From Streptomyces ochraceiscleroticus (lineage in GTDB: Bacteria; Actinomycetota; Actinomycetes; Streptomycetales; Streptomycetaceae), in NCBI RefSeq assembly GCF_000720485.1, contig NZ_JOAX01000041.1:1-54575 (forward strand): a stretch of DNA of 54,575 nt, given 5' to 3'. Made by a program: the position numbers and the translations under genes. This document shows, in pieces, positions 8,855 through 18,341 of the stretch. Each line of letters begins with the position of its first letter. Position 1 is the stretch's first letter. The notes under the pieces were generated by a model. It was not told the origin of the DNA. It worked only from the letters and a program-made list of their open reading frames with translations, and did not search any database.

Positions 8855-8899
8855 CGATGAGCACTCGATGAGTACGCGATGAGTACGCCCATGAAGTAG
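8855..8899 (+). repeat. Three 11-bp tandem repeats forming chained micro-ORFs in the infB leader
   Basis: Units cgatgagcact (8855-8865), cgatgagtacg (8866-8876) and cgatgagtacg (8877-8887). Each carries ATGAG, giving three overlapping micro-ORFs: 8857-8871 (MSTR), 8868-8882 (MSTR) and 8879-8899 (MSTPMK). Each stop overlaps the next start as ATGA. They precede infB by 40 bases. Translation is not shown. Confidence 0.5.
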
Positions 8900-8903
8900 C
8901 GAC

Positions 8904-8925
8904 GGTCCGGTGGACAACCCGGACC
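8904..8925 (+). promoter_or_regulatory. infB: Hairpin just before the infB ribosome-binding site
   Basis: Arms ggtccgg 8904-8910 and ccggacc 8919-8925, 8-nt loop. It ends one or two bases before the agaaggag SD (8927-8934), so it may affect initiation on infB. The loop contains a one-mismatch DnaA-box-like ggtggacaa, probably by chance. Confidence 0.4.
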
Positions 8926-8938
8926 TAGAAGGAGCGAA

Positions 8939-11900
8939 GTGGCTAAGGTCCGGGTATACGAACTCGCCAAGGAGTTCGGCGTTGAGAGCAAGGTCGTCAT
9001 GGCCAAGCTCCAAGAACTTGGTGAATTCGTCCGTTCGGCGTCCTCGACGATCGAGGCGCCGGTTGTTCGCAAGCTGACCGACGCTTTCCAGGCAGGCAAC
9101 GGCAACGGCCGTGCCGCCGGCAAGCCCTCGGCGCCGCGCAAGTCTGCGCCCGCCAAGCCGTCCGCGCCGTCCCCGGCGCAGGCGGCCCGTCCTGCTGCTC
9201 CGAAGCCGGGTGCCCCCAAGCCGGGCCCCGCGGCTCCGGCCGCCCCCGAGGCGCCGAAGAGCAGCACCCCCTCCTCTCCCGCGGCGCCCGCTCCGGGCCC
9301 GCGTCCCACGCCCGGCCCGAAGCCGGCTCCCAAGCCCGCTCCGGCCGCGCCCGCGCAGCCCGAGTTCCAGGCTCCGCCGGCCGCGCCGCAGGCTCCCAAG
9401 CCCGGCGGTGCCGCCCCCGGCCCGCGTCCGGGCCGTCCCGGCCCCGGCCAGGAGCGTCAGGACCGCGGCCAGGGCCGCGGCGACCGTGGCCCGCGTCCCG
9501 GCGGCGACCGCCAGGGTGCTCCGCGCCCCGGTGGCAACCGCCCCCAGGGTCCGCGTCCGGGCAACAACCCCTTCACCTCCGGCGGCTCCACGGGCATGGC
9601 CCGTCCGCAGGCTCCCCGTCCCGGTGGCGCGCCGCGCCCCGGCGGTCAGGGTGGCCCCGGCGGCGCCCCGCGCCCGCAGGGTGCCGGCCAGGGCGGTCCC
9701 CGTCCCCAGGCTCCCGGTGGTAACCGTCCGACTCCCGGCGGTATGCCTCGTCCGCAGGGCGGCGGCGCAGGCCAGGGCGGTCCCCGTCCCGGCGGCGGCG
9801 CCCGTCCGAACCCGGGCATGATGCCGCAGCGTCCGGCTGCCGGCCCGCGTCCCGGCGGTGGCCCCGGCGGTGGCCGTGGTCCCGGCGGCGGCGGTCGTCC
9901 GGGTGGCGGCGGTCGTCCGGGTGGCGGCGGCGGCTTCGCCGGTCGTCCCGGTGGCGGTGGCGGCGGCTTCGCCGGCCGTCCCGGTGGTGGCGGCGGCGCT
10001 CCGGGCCGTCCCGGTGGCGGCGGCTTCGGCGGCCGTCCCGGCTTCGGTGGCCGTCCCGGCGGTCCCGGTGGCCGTGGTGGCACGCAGGGCGCCTTCGGCC
10101 GTCCCGGCGGTCCCGCGCGTCGCGGTCGCAAGTCGAAGCGGCAGAGGCGTCAGGAGTACGAGGCCATGCAGGCCCCGTCGGTCGGCGGCATCATGCTGCC
10201 GCGCGGCAACGGTGCGACGGTTCGCCTGTCGCGCGGTGCCTCGCTGACGGACTTCGCGGAGAAGATCAACGCCAACCCGGCGTCGCTCGTCCAGGTCATG
10301 CTGAACCTGGGTGAGATGGTCACCGCGACCCAGTCCGTGTCCGACGAGACGCTGCAGCTCCTCGCCGACGAGATGAACTACGTCGTCGAGATCGTCAGCC
10401 CGGAGGAGGAGGACCGCGAGCTTCTCGAGTCCTTCGACATCGAGTTCGGCGAGAACGAGGGCGGCGAGGAAATGCTCGTCTCCCGTCCGCCGGTCGTGAC
10501 CGTCATGGGTCACGTCGACCACGGTAAGACCCGACTGCTGGACGCGATCCGCAAGACGAACGTCATCGCGGGCGAGGCCGGCGGCATCACGCAGCACATC
10601 GGTGCGTACCAGGTCGCGACCGAGGTCAACGACGAAGAGCGTCGCCTCACCTTCATCGACACCCCGGGTCACGAGGCGTTCACCGCCATGCGTGCCCGTG
10701 GTGCGAAGTCGACCGACATCGCGATCCTCGTGGTGGCGGCCAACGACGGTGTGATGCCGCAGACCATCGAGGCGCTGAACCACGCCAAGGCGGCCGAGGT
10801 GCCGATCGTCGTCGCGGTCAACAAGATCGACGTCGAGGGCGCCGACCCGACCAAGGTGCGCGGTCAGCTCACCGAGTTCGGTCTGGTGGCCGAGGAGTAC
10901 GGCGGCGACACCATGTTCGTCGACATCTCCGCCAAGCAGGGCGAGAACATCGACAGCCTGCTGGAGGCCGTGGTCCTCACCGCGGACGCCTCGCTCGACC
11001 TGCGGGCCAACGCCGAGCAGGACGCGCAGGGTATTGCGATCGAGGCCCACCTCGACCGCGGCCGCGGTGCCGTGGCGACCGTGCTGGTCCAGCGCGGCAC
11101 CCTGCGGGTCGGCGAGACGATGGTCGTCGGCGACGCGTACGGCCGAGTCCGCGCGATGCTGGACGACAAGGGCAACAACGTCCAGGAAGCGGGTCCCTCG
11201 ACCCCCGTCCTGGTGCTGGGTCTGACCAACGTGCCGGGCGCCGGCGACAACTTCCTGGTTGTCGACGAGGACCGCACCGCCCGTCAGATCGCCGAGAAGC
11301 GCGCGGCGCGCGAGCGCAACGCCGCCTTCGCCAAGCGCACCCGTCGGGTGTCCCTCGAGGACCTGGACAAGGTGCTCAAGGCCGGCGAGGTCCAGCAGCT
11401 CAACCTCATCATCAAGGGCGACGCGTCCGGTTCGGTCGAGGCCCTGGAGAGCTCGCTGCTCCAGCTCGACGTGGGCGAGGAGGTCGACATCCGCGTGCTG
11501 CACCGCGGCGTGGGTGCGGTCACCGAGTCCGACATCAACCTGGCGTCCGGCTCCGACGCGATCGTCATCGGCTTCAACGTCCGCGCCGAAGGCCGCGCGA
11601 CGCAGATGGCCGAGCGCGAGGGCGTCGACGTCCGGTACTACTCGGTCATCTACCAGGCGATCGAGGAGATCGAGGCGGCCCTGAAGGGCATGCTGAAGCC
11701 GGAGTACGAGGAGGTCGAGCTCGGCACGGCGGAGATCCGCGAGGTCTTCAAGTCGTCCAAGCTGGGCAACATCGCCGGTGTCCTCATCCGGTCCGGCGAG
11801 GTCAAGCGCAACACCAAGGCCCGCCTGGTCCGCGACGGCAAGGTCATCGCGGAGAACCTCAACATCGAGGGTCTGCGCCGCTTCAAGGACGACGTCACCG

Positions 11901-12007
11901 AGATCCGCGAAGGGTTCGAGGGCGGTATCAACCTCGGCAACTTCAACGACATCAAGGTCGACGACGTCATCGCGACGTACGAGATGCGCGAGAAGCCGCG
12001 CGGCTGA
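8939..12007 (+). CDS. infB: Translation initiation factor IF-2
   Basis: GTPase that delivers fMet-tRNA to the 30S subunit and helps subunit joining. 1,022 residues. N-terminal IF2N helical domain 1-50 ([28 protein letters not shown]). A very long low-complexity linker, about 50-400, is rich in Pro, Ala, Gly and Arg and ends in PGGGG runs. A basic segment and second IF2N domain follow (about 400-500). The G domain has P-loop GHVDHGKT near 524-531, DTPGHEAF near 574 and NKID near 627. Then come domains II-IV ([11 protein letters not shown]-terminal [16 protein letters not shown]). GTG start with a strong AGAAGGAG SD. Long, repeat-rich linkers are usual in Streptomyces IF2. Confidence 0.97.
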   Translation: MAKVRVYELAKEFGVESKVVMAKLQELGEFVRSASSTIEAPVVRKLTDAFQAGNGNGRAAGKPSAPRKSAPAKPSAPSPAQAARPAAPKPGAPKPGPAAPAAPEAPKSSTPSSPAAPAPGPRPTPGPKPAPKPAPAAPAQPEFQAPPAAPQAPKPGGAAPGPRPGRPGPGQERQDRGQGRGDRGPRPGGDRQGAPRPGGNRPQGPRPGNNPFTSGGSTGMARPQAPRPGGAPRPGGQGGPGGAPRPQGAGQGGPRPQAPGGNRPTPGGMPRPQGGGAGQGGPRPGGGARPNPGMMPQRPAAGPRPGGGPGGGRGPGGGGRPGGGGRPGGGGGFAGRPGGGGGGFAGRPGGGGGAPGRPGGGGFGGRPGFGGRPGGPGGRGGTQGAFGRPGGPARRGRKSKRQRRQEYEAMQAPSVGGIMLPRGNGATVRLSRGASLTDFAEKINANPASLVQVMLNLGEMVTATQSVSDETLQLLADEMNYVVEIVSPEEEDRELLESFDIEFGENEGGEEMLVSRPPVVTVMGHVDHGKTRLLDAIRKTNVIAGEAGGITQHIGAYQVATEVNDEERRLTFIDTPGHEAFTAMRARGAKSTDIAILVVAANDGVMPQTIEALNHAKAAEVPIVVAVNKIDVEGADPTKVRGQLTEFGLVAEEYGGDTMFVDISAKQGENIDSLLEAVVLTADASLDLRANAEQDAQGIAIEAHLDRGRGAVATVLVQRGTLRVGETMVVGDAYGRVRAMLDDKGNNVQEAGPSTPVLVLGLTNVPGAGDNFLVVDEDRTARQIAEKRAARERNAAFAKRTRRVSLEDLDKVLKAGEVQQLNLIIKGDASGSVEALESSLLQLDVGEEVDIRVLHRGVGAVTESDINLASGSDAIVIGFNVRAEGRATQMAEREGVDVRYYSVIYQAIEEIEAALKGMLKPEYEEVELGTAEIREVFKSSKLGNIAGVLIRSGEVKRNTKARLVRDGKVIAENLNIEGLRRFKDDVTEIREGFEGGINLGNFNDIKVDDVIATYEMREKPRG

Positions 12008-12130
12008 TCTGCATCACTCGACCCGGGGCCGGTCGGCGGGAGGAATTTCCGTCGATCGGCCCCGGCCGTTGCGTGTACGGTGCCAGTGACCGCGACACCT
12101 CAGGCCCCACGGGTGGCTTACCCGGACTGC

Positions 12131-12427
12131 ATGTACGTAGGGACGCTGTCCTTCGACCTCCTCCTCGGCGACGTACGCTCGCTGAAGGAGAAGCGCTCCG
12201 TCGTCCGCCCGATCGTCGCCGAACTGCACCGCAAGTACGCGGTCAGCGTGGCGGAGGTCGGCGAACAGGACCTCTACCGCCGGGTCACGATCGGCCTGGC
12301 GGCGGTCTCCGGCGACGCGGGGCACCTCACAGACGTACTGGACCGCTGCGAGCGACTGGTCGCCGCACGTCCCGAAGTGGAGCTGCTGTCGGTACGGCGG
12401 CGGTTCCACGGCGACCACGACGAGTGA
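12131..12427 (+). CDS. DUF503 family protein
   Basis: 98 residues. It begins MYVGTLSFDLLLGDVRSLKEKRSVVRPIVAELHRKY, the hallmark of DUF503 (YlxP-like), and ends LLSVRRRFHGDHDE. This family is small, often sits between infB and rbfA, and has no settled function; a link to ribosome assembly is inferred from context. ATG 12131 was chosen because family members start there. A GTG at 12080 in the same frame would add 17 residues but has no better SD. Confidence 0.85.
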   Translation: MYVGTLSFDLLLGDVRSLKEKRSVVRPIVAELHRKYAVSVAEVGEQDLYRRVTIGLAAVSGDAGHLTDVLDRCERLVAARPEVELLSVRRRFHGDHDE

Positions 12428-12515
12428 CGCGACGGCCTGCCGGGTGACCGGCAGGCCGTGCGGGCCGTCGGCGCCGCAAGCACCATGGTGGAAAGAAACC
12501 AGAAGGAGAAGACCA

Positions 12516-12968
12516 GTGGCCGACAATGCGCGGGCGAAGAGGCTGGCGGACCTCATCCGGGAGGTGGTCGCCCAGAAGCTGCAGCGCGGTGTCAAGGACC
12601 CCCGGCTCGGCACCCACGTGACCATTACGGACACCCGGGTCACCGGCGACCTGCGGGAGGCGACGGTCTTCTACACGGTCTACGGCGACGACGAGGACCG
12701 GGCCAGCGCCGCCGCCGGACTGGAGAGCGCCAAGGGCATCCTGCGCTCCGAGGTCGGGCGTGCCGCGGGCACCAAGTTCACGCCGACCCTGACGTTCGTG
12801 GCGGACGCCCTCCCGGAGAACGCCCGGACCATCGAGGACCTGCTGGACAAGGCGCGGGCCTCCGACGCCAAGGTCCGCGAGGCGTCCTCGGGCGCCGACT
12901 ACGCCGGTGAGGCCGACCCGTACCGCAAGCCGGGCGAGGACGACGACGAGGACACCGCCGCCGAATGA
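12516..12968 (+). CDS. rbfA: 30S ribosome-binding factor RbfA
   Basis: Cold-shock-associated factor that binds free 30S subunits and helps 16S 5' end processing. 150 residues. KH-like fold: ARAKRLADLIREVVAQKLQRGVKDPRLG, then VTITDTRVTGDLREATVFYTVYG, then KFTPTLTFVADA. An acidic C-terminal tail (GEDDDEDTAAE) is typical of actinobacterial forms. GTG start with AGAAGGAG about 8 bases upstream. The stop overlaps the truB start (ATGA), so the two are coupled. Confidence 0.94.
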   Translation: MADNARAKRLADLIREVVAQKLQRGVKDPRLGTHVTITDTRVTGDLREATVFYTVYGDDEDRASAAAGLESAKGILRSEVGRAAGTKFTPTLTFVADALPENARTIEDLLDKARASDAKVREASSGADYAGEADPYRKPGEDDDEDTAAE

Positions 12969-13891
12969 AGCAGAAGGTCACCCCGCCGGACGGTCTTGTC
13001 ATCGTCGACAAGCCGGCCGGCTTCACCTCGCACGACGTCGTGGCGAAGATGCGCGGCATGGCCCGCACCCGCCGCATCGGGCACGCCGGCACGCTGGACC
13101 CGATGGCGACCGGCGTGCTCGTCCTCGGTGTCGAGCGCGCCACGAAGCTGCTCGGTCACCTCGCGCTGACGGAGAAGGAGTACGTCGGTACGGTCCGGCT
13201 CGGCCAGACCACCGTCACCGACGACGCCGAGGGCGAGATCACCGAGTCCAAGGGCGCGAAGGACGTGGACCGGGCCGCCATCGACGCCGGGATCGCGGAG
13301 CTCAGCGGCGCCATCATGCAGGTGCCGTCCAAGGTCAGCGCCATCAAGATCGACGGCAAGCGGTCCTACGCACGGGTGCGCGGCGGCGAAGAGGTGGAGA
13401 TCCCGGCCCGCCCGGTCACCGTCTCCTCCTTCGTCCTGCACTCCGTCCACGAGACGGAGGCCGAGGACGGCACGCCCGTCACGGACCTGCTGGTCTCCGT
13501 GGAGTGCTCCTCCGGTACGTACATCCGCGCGCTCGCCCGTGACCTGGGCGCGGGCCTGGGCGTCGGCGGGCACCTCACGGCGCTGCGCCGCACCCGCGTC
13601 GGCCCGTACAAGCTCGACAAGGCGCGCACGCTGGAGCAGCTCCAGGCGGCCGTGGACGAGCCCGAGGGCGGCGGCCTGCCGATCATGCCGATCGGCGAGG
13701 CGGCGGCCGCGGCGTTCCCGCGCTGGGACGTCACCGCGCAGCAGGCCAAGCTGCTCGGCAACGGCGCGCGCATCCCGATGCCGCTCTTCGACACGGACGG
13801 CGCGGTCGCCGCGTTCGCGCCGGACGGCACGTTCCTCGCGCTGCTGGAGAACAAGGGCGGGAAGGCGAAGAGCCTGGCGGTCTTCGTCTGA
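12965..13891 (+). CDS. truB: tRNA pseudouridine(55) synthase TruB
   Basis: Makes pseudouridine 55 in the T-loop of tRNAs. 308 residues. GLVIVDKPAGFTSHDVV leads to the catalytic motif GHAGTLDPMATGVLVLG, whose Asp is the nucleophile, near residue 45. CSSGTYIRALARDLG is also conserved. The C-terminus (LFDTDGAVAAFAPDGTFLALLENKGGKAKSLAVFV) is the actinobacterial TruB C-terminal domain. Its ATG overlaps the rbfA stop. Last gene of the cluster; a strong terminator follows. Confidence 0.96.
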   Translation: MKQKVTPPDGLVIVDKPAGFTSHDVVAKMRGMARTRRIGHAGTLDPMATGVLVLGVERATKLLGHLALTEKEYVGTVRLGQTTVTDDAEGEITESKGAKDVDRAAIDAGIAELSGAIMQVPSKVSAIKIDGKRSYARVRGGEEVEIPARPVTVSSFVLHSVHETEAEDGTPVTDLLVSVECSSGTYIRALARDLGAGLGVGGHLTALRRTRVGPYKLDKARTLEQLQAAVDEPEGGGLPIMPIGEAAAAAFPRWDVTAQQAKLLGNGARIPMPLFDTDGAVAAFAPDGTFLALLENKGGKAKSLAVFV

Positions 13892-13914
13892 CGTCCCCGT
13901 GACGTGCCGTGTCC

Positions 13915-13946
13915 GCGTCCCGTGAGCTCGAGGGCTCACGGGACGC
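13915..13946 (+). terminator. Terminator after truB
   Basis: 13-bp perfect stem, arms 13915-13927 (gcgtcccgtgagc) and 13934-13946, 6-nt loop, followed by agtcatttt. It ends the rimP-truB transcription unit. The rest of the gap to 14148 shows nothing clear. Confidence 0.85.
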
Positions 13947-14147
13947 AGTCATTTTCGGGGCGCACGCGTATTCACCCCATCGGACGGGCGCTCGGAGCGA
14001 ACCGCGGGCGTGGACGGGGGCGCGTTCGCCATGCGCCCTGTCCAGGACGATCACCGGCTGCCTACGGTCGAAATGACCCGGTACGCGCGTCGCCCGAGGT
14101 GAGCGGCGCGCGGACCCGGATCTTCGGCGACGGCGGGAGGTACGGCG

Positions 14148-17100
14148 ATGGTGGTGCAGGCGGCCGACGCGGCGGGGGCGCTGGTGCGCATCCGCGACCT
14201 GGCGGGGCGGCCGCGCGGCACGGGCTTCCTCGCCGACCCCGACGGCACCCTGCTGACCAGCCACGAAGCGGTCGACGGGCTGGCCCGCCTGGTTCTGGAG
14301 GGCGCGGCCGGGCGGACCTGTGCGGTCGGCGCCGACGCCGTCACCCCGCTCCCGGAGTCCGGCCTCGCCCTCATCCGGACCACCGGCCTCGGCCTGCCGC
14401 CGCTGCCGGTCGCCGCGGGGCGCCCGGGGCCGGGGACGGAGGTACGGCTGTACGTCGACGGGGAGCGGGACGGCCCGCCGGGGGAGCGGGCCGGGGAGTC
14501 GGCGGAGCGGGCCGACGCGCTGGTGGCGCGCGTCGTGGGGCGCGCTGCCGTCGTCTACACCGCGACCGATCGCCGCCATCACCTGCCCGACGCGGTCGAG
14601 CTGGCCGTGCCCGGGCCGGCCGGCGAGGCACTGCGGCTGGGCGGCCCGGCCGTCGGCGGGCTGGTCACCGACGCCGGAACGGGGGCGGTACTGGCCGTGG
14701 TGGGCACGGCACTGCACTGCGGGCGGCCGGCGGGCAGTACGGGGGCCATGCTGCCGCACGTGTCGGGCGCTTCTCCATGGCCGGGGGAGGCCGTGCCGCG
14801 CGGGTTCGCGATGGCGCTGCACGCCGCGGCGGCGGCCGATCCGCGGGGGCCGCTCGCCGCGCTGCTGGCCCGTAACGCCGCGACCGTTCCCGCGTACGGC
14901 CCGGACCTCAACCTGGCCGGCGTGCTGGCCCTCACCACGACCGCCATGGGAACGGCGGGCGGCCCCGGGCCGTGGCGGGAACCGGTCGAACGGCCCGGCG
15001 TGGCCGAGGAGTTCGCCGCGTTCGGGGCGTGTGCCGCGGTGGCCGAGCCGGGGGCCCGTGCGGTGGGTGCTTCGGTCGGTACTCCGGTGGGCGGCCCGGC
15101 GGCGCGGGTCCTTGCCCTCGTCGGCGAGCCCGGCACCGGGCGCAGCACGGAACTGGCCGCGCTCGCCGCCCGCCGCGCGCGGGCGGAGGCGCCCGCGCCC
15201 ACCGTCCGGCTCCGCGGCGCCGATCTGCGGGCCGCCGACCGGGGGCTGCGGGACGCGGTCGGGCGGGCGCTGCGTGCGGCGGGCCGGGTGCTCAGCGCCT
15301 CGGGGCCCGCCCCGGGCGATCCCGCGGCCGCCACGCCCGAGGAGGTGGCCGGGCTCGCGCGGGCGGCCGGGCGCCCCCTCCTGGTCCTGCTCGACGGCCC
15401 CGAGGAGCTGCCGCCGGACCTCGCGCGGCGACTCGCCGACTGGACCCGCGACACCGCGGAATGGCTGCACGGCGCCGGGGCCCGGCTGATCGTCGCCTGC
15501 CGCCCCGAGTACTGGGAGACCGCCGGGGCCCTCTTCCCCGCCGCCTTCCTGCACCGGCCGCGCCACCCGGCGGTGACCCCGCCCGGCGCGCCGGCCGGCG
15601 CGCTGCCGCCCTGCGTACGCCTCGGCGACCTGGCGCCGCGCGAGGCGGCCCGGGCGCGCGCCCGGTACGGTCTGCCGGCCGGCGCGCTGACCACCGCGGA
15701 CGCCGGCCACCCGCTGGCCCTGCGGCTGCTGACCGAGGTACGGACGTCCCTGGTCGCCGCGGGCGAGGACGCGCGGGGGATGGGCACGCCCCACCGCCAC
15801 GAGATCTTCGGCGGCTACCTGGACCTGCTGTGCCTGCGCGTCGCTCAACGGCTGGCGCGGCCTGCCACGGAGCCGGCCAGGGCGCCAGGGGCCGGGCGGG
15901 CACCGGGGGCGCGCGGCACGGACGTACGCCGGTCGGCCGCGCGGGTCGCAGGCCGCGCCCACGAGGCCGCCCGCCGCTGCCTCGGCCCCGGCCGCGGCGA
16001 ACTGGACCGCGCGTCGTTCGACGAGCTGTTCCCGTGGCGTACCGGGTGGGCGTCCGCAGTACTCGCCGAAGGGCTGCTCGTGCCGGCCGGCGCCGGCTAC
16101 CGCTTCCCGCACGAAGAGTTCGCCGACTGGCTGCAGGGCACACACCTCGACGTGGACGAGACGCTGGACGCGCTGGTGCACGGGCCGGCCGGGGGACGCG
16201 TCGGCCGGCCGGCCGACGCCGCCGCTCCGCCCGCCGTGCCGCGGCACCGCATCGGGCCGGTGGTCCAGGCCCTGCTGCTCCTCGGCCGCCGCGCGGGCCC
16301 CGAAGCGCTGGGCCGCAGGCTGGAGGGGCTGGTCGAGGTGGTCACGGCGCCGGCGGGAAGGAGCGGCGAGCGGACGGGGACCGGCGGGGGAGGGGCCGGT
16401 GCCTCGGCGCCGGACGCCCGGTGGTGGGCCGAGCACCTGCTCGGCGAGGTCCTGCTGCGACTGCCCGACGCCGCACCGTACGCCCGCGTGCTGCACCTCC
16501 TCGCGGCCCGGGTGACGGACCGTTCGGCGCTGGCGGGCGGCTTCGACCGTACGGGCCTCGACGCGTTCGGGCCCTGGTTCTGGCGGCGGCTGCCGCTGGA
16601 CCCTGCGACCCGCCTCGACCTCGTCCGCCGCCTGCTGCCGGCCGACGGCCCGCCCTCGGAGAACGCGGCGGCGTACGAGGGTGGGACAGCCTCCGTCGAA
16701 TGCGTCGTCGCGCCGGGCCCCCGCTTCCTCGGACTCGCGGCGGAGCTGCTGTGTGCCGATCCCCGGCGCGTACAGCCGCTGCTGTGCCGCTGGTTCGACG
16801 ACGAGCGGCCCTTGCAGCGCGGCCGGAGCGTCGTACGGCCCGGTGCCGACGCCGGGCCGCCCCAGGAACCCACCGTCGCGGCCGCCGCCCAGGCCCTGCT
16901 GCACACCCACCGCCGGCGCGCCACCGACGGCCTCACCGAGGCGCTCGCCGCCGCCGCGCACCCACGCGCCGACGAGCTCCTCACCGCGCTCGCCGAGGAC
17001 GAGCCCGCCGCGCTCTGCCGCGCCGTGGACCGCTGGGCGCGCGACGACCGGCCCGCGCGCCGGGCGGCCGCCGCCTCGTACGCGCTGGTCGTCGCGGCCC

Positions 17101-18158
17101 ACGCCACCACCGACGCGGACCGTGAACTGCTGCGGGAGGCCGCCCGTACCCTCCTCGGCCGCCCGGGAGCCCCGGGCGTCCACGGGTCCGCGCTGGCCCT
17201 GCTGGTCGGCGACCGGGCCACCCGTTCCCGGTACCTGGACCGGGCGCTGGCCGGCTTCATGGCGGGCGACCCCGCGCTGCCGCCCGCCGCCTTCACCGCC
17301 GCGCTCACCAGCCACCCGGAACCGGTACTCGCCGCCTTTCAGACCCGGCTGCGCCGGTCTCCGACGAGCGCCGGACACTCCCTGGCCACGGGCGGCGAAG
17401 CGCCTGGCGGATCCGGCGACGCCGAGGCCGGGCGCGCCGAGCCCGATGCCGCCGAAGCCGTGCTCCGTACGCTCGCCGGCGTCTCGACCCCCGGGCTCGC
17501 CCGGCGCGCCGCCGCGCTCGTGGACGAGTACGCCATCCGCTTCCCCTGGACGGCCGCCCGCCACGTCGCGGACTTCGTCGACCACCGGCTGGAGGCCGGG
17601 CCCGGCGCCCGCTCCGTGCTCCACCCCCTGGCCGTACGGCTGCTGACCGCGCACGCCGCGCCGGTGCGGTGCGCGCTGGTGCCCGTACTGGCCGGGGCCG
17701 GCAGCACGGCCTCCCGCCCGCTCCGCCAGGAACTCCTGGACGTCCTGCTGGAGCGTGAGCGCAAGCCGGCCGCGCCCGACGCCACCGTGCTGGACGCGCT
17801 GCTGTGCGCGGCCGCGCAGGGCGCGGCGCGCCGCCCCGAGGCGCAGACCCGGGACCTCGTGCACCGCACCGGCCTGCTCCACGTCCGGACCCTCGAAGGC
17901 GCGGCCCGCTTCGACCGCCGGCTGGTCGAGCTCGGCCGTCTGCTGCCGGACTTCGCCGCGATGGTACGGACATGGCTGGCCGCGGCCCCCGCGGAGTGGG
18001 CCGCGATCGTCGGCCCCAGCGCCCGCGCCATGCTCGCCCCCCGCCCCCCGGCCTCGATCCCCGCCCCCGCTGTTCCCACTAATCCCACCGCTCCCACGCG
18101 CCCCATGGCGCACGGCGCCGTCCGTACGCCCTCCCAAGGCGCTCCGCATCCGGCTTGA
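14148..18158 (+). CDS. Trypsin-like / STAND-NTPase / helical-repeat protein
   Basis: 1,336 residues, cytosolic by sequence (no signal or membrane segment). Domain 1, about 1-230, resembles a trypsin-like fold (RGTGFLADPDGTLLTSHEAVDG), but the triad looks lost: the His position reads H39-E40, the usual DLAL reads GLAL (G72), and the usual SGG reads GGPAVGG (V169). Domain 2 is NTPase-like: P-loop GEPGTGRST near 326 with Arg for the usual Lys, Walker B LLVLLDGPEE near D416, sensor LIVACRPEYWE, and a STAND-like GHPLALRLL. A winged-helix-like YRFPHEEFADWLQG follows near 655. The C-terminal half is an Ala/Arg-rich helical array, HEAT-like. ATG 14148 has GGGAGG 7 bases upstream. It is a lone gene between truB and ribF. 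Function unknown; the layout is that of bacterial NLR-like immune proteins. Confidence 0.75.
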   Translation: MVVQAADAAGALVRIRDLAGRPRGTGFLADPDGTLLTSHEAVDGLARLVLEGAAGRTCAVGADAVTPLPESGLALIRTTGLGLPPLPVAAGRPGPGTEVRLYVDGERDGPPGERAGESAERADALVARVVGRAAVVYTATDRRHHLPDAVELAVPGPAGEALRLGGPAVGGLVTDAGTGAVLAVVGTALHCGRPAGSTGAMLPHVSGASPWPGEAVPRGFAMALHAAAAADPRGPLAALLARNAATVPAYGPDLNLAGVLALTTTAMGTAGGPGPWREPVERPGVAEEFAAFGACAAVAEPGARAVGASVGTPVGGPAARVLALVGEPGTGRSTELAALAARRARAEAPAPTVRLRGADLRAADRGLRDAVGRALRAAGRVLSASGPAPGDPAAATPEEVAGLARAAGRPLLVLLDGPEELPPDLARRLADWTRDTAEWLHGAGARLIVACRPEYWETAGALFPAAFLHRPRHPAVTPPGAPAGALPPCVRLGDLAPREAARARARYGLPAGALTTADAGHPLALRLLTEVRTSLVAAGEDARGMGTPHRHEIFGGYLDLLCLRVAQRLARPATEPARAPGAGRAPGARGTDVRRSAARVAGRAHEAARRCLGPGRGELDRASFDELFPWRTGWASAVLAEGLLVPAGAGYRFPHEEFADWLQGTHLDVDETLDALVHGPAGGRVGRPADAAAPPAVPRHRIGPVVQALLLLGRRAGPEALGRRLEGLVEVVTAPAGRSGERTGTGGGGAGASAPDARWWAEHLLGEVLLRLPDAAPYARVLHLLAARVTDRSALAGGFDRTGLDAFGPWFWRRLPLDPATRLDLVRRLLPADGPPSENAAAYEGGTASVECVVAPGPRFLGLAAELLCADPRRVQPLLCRWFDDERPLQRGRSVVRPGADAGPPQEPTVAAAAQALLHTHRRRATDGLTEALAAAAHPRADELLTALAEDEPAALCRAVDRWARDDRPARRAAAASYALVVAAHATTDADRELLREAARTLLGRPGAPGVHGSALALLVGDRATRSRYLDRALAGFMAGDPALPPAAFTAALTSHPEPVLAAFQTRLRRSPTSAGHSLATGGEAPGGSGDAEAGRAEPDAAEAVLRTLAGVSTPGLARRAAALVDEYAIRFPWTAARHVADFVDHRLEAGPGARSVLHPLAVRLLTAHAAPVRCALVPVLAGAGSTASRPLRQELLDVLLERERKPAAPDATVLDALLCAAAQGAARRPEAQTRDLVHRTGLLHVRTLEGAARFDRRLVELGRLLPDFAAMVRTWLAAAPAEWAAIVGPSARAMLAPRPPASIPAPAVPTNPTAPTRPMAHGAVRTPSQGAPHPA

Positions 18159-18341
18159 GCCGTGTTCCGCGTCCGTCCGTGCGCCCGGCCCCGCCTGCGC
18201 TCATCGGCCGCTCCCCGCGCGGGCGAGCGAGGTGAGCCCACCCTTCGCGCGAACCACACCGTCCGGCATGGCAGTCTTAGACCTGCGCAATGCCGTATCG
18301 GTGTAGTGAACAGTCAAGAGTTCGGGCAAGGAGCGGGCACA

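Noticed and set aside
9850..10120. Repeats in infB as a possible CRISPR or mobile repeat
   Set aside because: They are in-frame [10 protein letters not shown] codon repeats of the IF2 linker, with no spacers.
8819..11503. 894-residue minus-strand frame over infB
   Set aside because: Shadow of the infB repeats: low-complexity Thr/Ala/Gly translation, no family.
13731..18149. 1,472-residue open frame antisense to the STAND-like gene
   Set aside because: It mirrors the real gene in high-GC DNA, has no domain sense and no SD; the + strand frame has clear motifs.
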